Below are positions 4,577 through 6,855 of a DNA stretch of 6,855 nucleotides, piece after piece. The translations under genes were made by a program, and so were the position numbers. The notes under the pieces are model-generated. The model did not search any database. It was not told where the DNA came from and worked only from the letters and a program-made list of their open reading frames with translations. The stretch comes from Clostridiales bacterium (GTDB lineage: Bacteria; Bacillota; Clostridia; Oscillospirales; Oscillospiraceae), in the NCBI GenBank assembly GCA_021201515.1, contig JAJQET010000200.1, forward strand, positions 1 through 6,855, given 5' to 3'. Each line of letters begins with the position of its first letter. The first letter of the stretch is position 1.

Positions 4577-4924
4577 GTGGCAGCACAGCTGCGTCAGGTG
4601 AATCTGGAACAGGGTCTGCCCACGGTGGAGCAGGCTCTCCGGCGGCTGGACAGCGAGCTGATCACCAGCAAACGGCTAGGATACGCCGCAGTGAAGCTGA
4701 TTCACGGTTACGGCTCCTCCGGAACGGGCGGGAAGATTCGGGTGGCCGTCCGGCGGGAGCTGTCCGCCCGGAAGGCCAGGGGACAGATCGCCGGCTTCGT
4801 CCCCGGAGAGAAATTCTCCATCTTCGAGGAGGAGACCCGGCAGGCCCTCCGCCGCTGCGACGCCCTCCGACAGGACCGGGATTTGGAGCGGTACAACAAC
4901 GGCGTCACCTTTGTCATCCTTTGA
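4577..4924 (+). CDS. Small Smr/MutS2-type domain protein
   Basis: The GTG start at 4577 has AAGGG (4565-4569) 7 nt upstream and lies downstream of the predicted promoter, giving 115 residues. The Smr signature is KLIHGYGSSGTGGKIR (40-55), an expanded form of the HGxGxGxLR motif, and the end NNGVTFVIL (107-115) resembles the last strand of Smr domains. The usual N-terminal LDLHG motif is absent; the corresponding place reads VNLEQG (8-13). Smr domains in MutS2 and eukaryotic proteins can nick or bind nucleic acid, but activity of this stand-alone variant is uncertain. An extra segment rich in charged residues (about 62-104) separates the motif from the C-terminal strand. The gene is monocistronic: divergent from tRNA-Ser and closed by the terminator at 4939-4974. 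Confidence 0.85.
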   Translation: MAAQLRQVNLEQGLPTVEQALRRLDSELITSKRLGYAAVKLIHGYGSSGTGGKIRVAVRRELSARKARGQIAGFVPGEKFSIFEEETRQALRRCDALRQDRDLERYNNGVTFVIL

Positions 4925-4938
4925 ATCCATTTCATTTC

Positions 4939-4974
4939 TGAAAAAGCCACTGCACGAATGCAGCGGCTTTTTCA
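4939..4974. terminator. Bidirectional intrinsic terminator between convergent genes
   Basis: A 10-bp stem (4939-4948 with 4965-4974), one mismatch and a further 5-bp stem (4950-4954 with 4959-4963) enclose a CGAA loop. The outer stem supplies a run of five T on both strands, so it can stop the Smr transcript rightward and the malQ-PPTase transcript leftward. The stop codon of the leftward gene (4972-4974) lies inside the stem. Confidence 0.9.
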
Positions 4975-5520
4975 GCGTTCCAGTATGGTCAGCACCGGTT
5001 CCAGGGGAAGCTTCGTGGCGGCGCACACCGCCAGGTGCAGCGCCGGCGCGGGGAAGGACACCAGCGCCGCCCTGATGCCGTCCACCCCCACGGAGAGGGG
5101 GTGGAGCGTTACCTCTGAGCCGTGGAGTACCCCCTGCATCCCGCAGCGGCCGGTGCATTTGGCCGCCGCCTCCTTCAGCACCCACAGGTCGAAGAAGGCG
5201 GAGGGGGGCAGCGCCGCCAGCTGAGCCTGTTCGGCGGGGGAGAAGTACCGGACGACGTTGGCCCGCAGAGGCCGCTCCCCCTCCAAATCCACCCCCACCG
5301 GGCAGGGGGCCACGGCGCACACCGCCCATCCGGCGGCGTGGGACAGGTTGAAGTGAAACTCCGGCGCCTCCGGAAAAACGGGCTTTCCCTCCTGGGTGCG
5401 GCCCAGGGTCAGACCGTCAGGCAGCCCCGCCTCCGCCGCCGCCAGGGCCAGCAGCCGGTGGGCGGCCTGGTGGAGGGATTCCCCCTCCGTCGGCCGGGCG
5501 GCCAGCAGGCGAAGCTCCAT
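4972..5520 (-). CDS. Sfp-type 4'-phosphopantetheinyl transferase
   Basis: The 182-residue protein moves 4'-phosphopantetheine from coenzyme A to a serine of carrier proteins. Motifs of the Sfp class are present: HFNLSH (56-61), GVDLE (76-80; D78 and E80 are the expected magnesium ligands) and WVLKEAAAK (113-121; E117 the third ligand, K116 and K121 conserved). It is shorter than Sfp itself (about 224 residues), mainly in the C-terminal part. The carrier protein target is not in view; fatty-acid ACP or a biosynthetic carrier domain are both possible. The ATG is 1 nt after the malQ stop (TGA-G-ATG) and has no clear ribosome binding site, so translation probably depends on ribosomes finishing malQ. 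Confidence 0.92.
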   Translation of the reverse strand: MELRLLAARPTEGESLHQAAHRLLALAAAEAGLPDGLTLGRTQEGKPVFPEAPEFHFNLSHAAGWAVCAVAPCPVGVDLEGERPLRANVVRYFSPAEQAQLAALPPSAFFDLWVLKEAAAKCTGRCGMQGVLHGSEVTLHPLSVGVDGIRAALVSFPAPALHLAVCAATKLPLEPVLTILER

Positions 5521-5521
5521 C

Positions 5522-6855
5522 TCAGCGCAGGCGGCCGTAGAGCCAGGTCAGCTCCCGGAGCTTCCCGGCCACGCCGTCGTTCAGCGCCTCCATCCGCACC
5601 CGCCAGCTCCAGTTGTGGGGGCCTTCCGTGCCGGGGGTGTTCATCCGGGCGTCCCCGCCCAGCCCCAGCACGTCCTGCAGGGGGGCCATGGCTAGGGAGC
5701 AGACGCTGCCCCAGGCTCCGGCGATGACGCCCCAGTTCAGGCCCTCGTCCTCCCGCAGCCGGAGGTACCGCCAGGCGAAACTGCGCTGGTCGTCATTGGC
5801 CTGGTCGAACAGCCATTGCAGGAAGGTGGGGGTGTCATGGGTGCCGGTGTACATCACGGCGTCGGGGACACAGTGATGGGGCAGGAAGGAGCTGCCGCCT
5901 CCCACATCGTTGAAGGCGTCGGTCAGCACCCGCATACCGGGCAGGCCGGAGCCCTGGATGAAGCGGTACACCTCCTCGCTGATGTCCCCCAAATCCTCGG
6001 CGATGAACTCCGCCTCCGGCACATTCCGGCGGAGGGCGTCCAGCAGCGCCATGCCGGGGCCGGGCCGCCAGCGGCCGTCCAAGGCGCTTTCCGCCGTGGC
6101 GGGAATCTCCCAATAGGTGTGGAAGCCCCGGAAGTGGTCAATGCGTATCACGTCATAAAACCGGCTGGTGCGGCGGATGCGGCTGCACCACCACTGGTAG
6201 CCGTCGGCGGCGTGGACGGGCCAGTTGTACAGGGGGTTGCCCCACAGCTGGCCGGTGGCGGAGAACATATCCGCCGGAACGCCGGACACAAAGGTGGCCC
6301 GGCGGGTCTGAGGGTCCACCTGGAACACCTCCGGATGCACCCACACGTCCACAGAGTCGGGGGAGACGTAGAAGGGGATGTCCCCGATGAGCCTGATGCC
6401 CCGCTCGTTGGCGTAGCGGCGCAGGGCGCTCCACTGGCGGTGGAACAGGTACTGGCAGAACACATGGTAGCCGATCTGCTCCGACAGTTCCGTCCGGTAC
6501 GCCGCCAGAGCCGCTGGCTGACGGGCCACCAGATCCTCGTCCGGCCAGTCCACCAGCTTACAGCCGAAGTGCTCCCCGCAGGCCAGGAACAGGGCCAGGT
6601 CGGGCAGCCAGTCCCCCTGGGCGGCGGCGAAGTCGTCCACCTGGGCCATCACGTCCGGCCGGGTGCGGGCTGTGTCGTAGGCCCGGTGGAGCAGCATCCC
6701 GTGAATCTCATTGACCCAGCCGTAGTCGATCCGGTCCACGTCGTAATAGTGGTAAGGGGCCAGGTCGGACCATTGCAGCAGACCTTCTTCCACCAGGGTG
6801 GGTAGGTCAATGAGCAGCGGGTTCCCAGCTGCGGAGGAGGGGGACATATAGGGGG
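5522..6855 (-). CDS. malQ: 4-alpha-glucanotransferase (amylomaltase), 5' end beyond window
   Basis: This GH77 enzyme transfers alpha-1,4-glucan segments between maltodextrins in cytosolic glycogen or maltose metabolism. Numbering from the in-window Met at 6847, the nucleophile region is VIRIDHFRG (233-241, D237), the acid/base AEDLG (283-287, E284), and the third acid lies in TGTHDTPT (334-341, D338). The family ending RMNTPGTEGPHNWSWR (401-416) is present. The frame stays open upstream, reading P-Y before that Met, and matches the family motif SPYxSxSxxAGNP. The Met is therefore internal, and the start plus probably several dozen residues lie past 6855. THDTPT replaces the more usual THDN at the third acidic residue. 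It leads the leftward pair with the PPTase; its promoter is outside the window. Confidence 0.95.
   Translation of the reverse strand, partial: PYMSPSSAAGNPLLIDLPTLVEEGLLQWSDLAPYHYYDVDRIDYGWVNEIHGMLLHRAYDTARTRPDVMAQVDDFAAAQGDWLPDLALFLACGEHFGCKLVDWPDEDLVARQPAALAAYRTELSEQIGYHVFCQYLFHRQWSALRRYANERGIRLIGDIPFYVSPDSVDVWVHPEVFQVDPQTRRATFVSGVPADMFSATGQLWGNPLYNWPVHAADGYQWWCSRIRRTSRFYDVIRIDHFRGFHTYWEIPATAESALDGRWRPGPGMALLDALRRNVPEAEFIAEDLGDISEEVYRFIQGSGLPGMRVLTDAFNDVGGGSSFLPHHCVPDAVMYTGTHDTPTFLQWLFDQANDDQRSFAWRYLRLREDEGLNWGVIAGAWGSVCSLAMAPLQDVLGLGGDARMNTPGTEGPHNWSWRVRMEALNDGVAGKLRELTWLYGRLR

Noticed and set aside
5816..6805. 329-codon open frame on the + strand within malQ
   Set aside because: It overlaps malQ in antisense, has repetitive Gly/Val/His/Gln composition and no recognisable domain.

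Overview
The window looks like chromosome from a GC-rich, low-copy-repeat member of the Clostridia, most likely an Oscillospiraceae-type gut anaerobe (Flavonifractor/Intestinimonas-like). This is inferred from very GC-rich coding DNA with strong AGGAGG-type ribosome binding sites, a TetM-like GTPase carrying a YacP/Rae1-type domain, a Smr protein of Firmicutes type and a type III toxin-antitoxin locus of the CptIN family. No species can be assigned from the sequence alone.

Layout. Positions 1-180 are non-coding and contain strong inverted repeats. A promoter near 191-219 drives a two-gene operon on the + strand: an 874-residue EF-G/TetM-like GTPase fused to a C-terminal NYN (Rae1/YacP-like) ribonuclease domain, then a Nudix hydrolase 6 nt downstream. 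Next comes a foreign-looking, clearly more AT-rich block (about 3496-4388) holding a complete type III toxin-antitoxin module on the - strand: promoter, structured RNA antitoxin with two 48-nt repeats that each fold into an H-type pseudoknot, and a CptN/ToxN-like endoribonuclease. The block abuts the 3' end of a tRNA-Ser(CGA) gene (4374-4462, - strand). An exact 15-nt copy of the tRNA 3' end, including CCA, lies at its far edge (3496-3510). These are the expected attachment-site footprints of an element integrated into a tRNA gene, yet the whole element is only about 0.88 kb and has no integrase.

Beyond the tRNA, a divergent promoter drives a small Smr-domain protein on the + strand (4577-4924). 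A bidirectional terminator (4939-4974) separates it from a leftward pair: a Sfp-type 4'-phosphopantetheinyl transferase (4972-5520) whose start codon lies 1 nt after the stop of a 4-alpha-glucanotransferase gene (malQ, 5522 to beyond the right edge).

How the genes may work together. Two independent systems here point at mRNA on or near the ribosome: the GTPase-nuclease fusion, plausibly a housekeeping or ribosome-rescue factor that brings a nuclease to the A site, and the CptIN module, an RNA-inhibited endoribonuclease and likely phage-defence or addiction cargo. The malQ-PPTase pair and the Smr gene look like ordinary chromosomal genes. The two observations most worth following are the GTPase-Rae1 fusion and the minimal tRNA-bounded type III toxin-antitoxin cassette, which also separated the tRNA from what looks like its original terminator and supplied a replacement.
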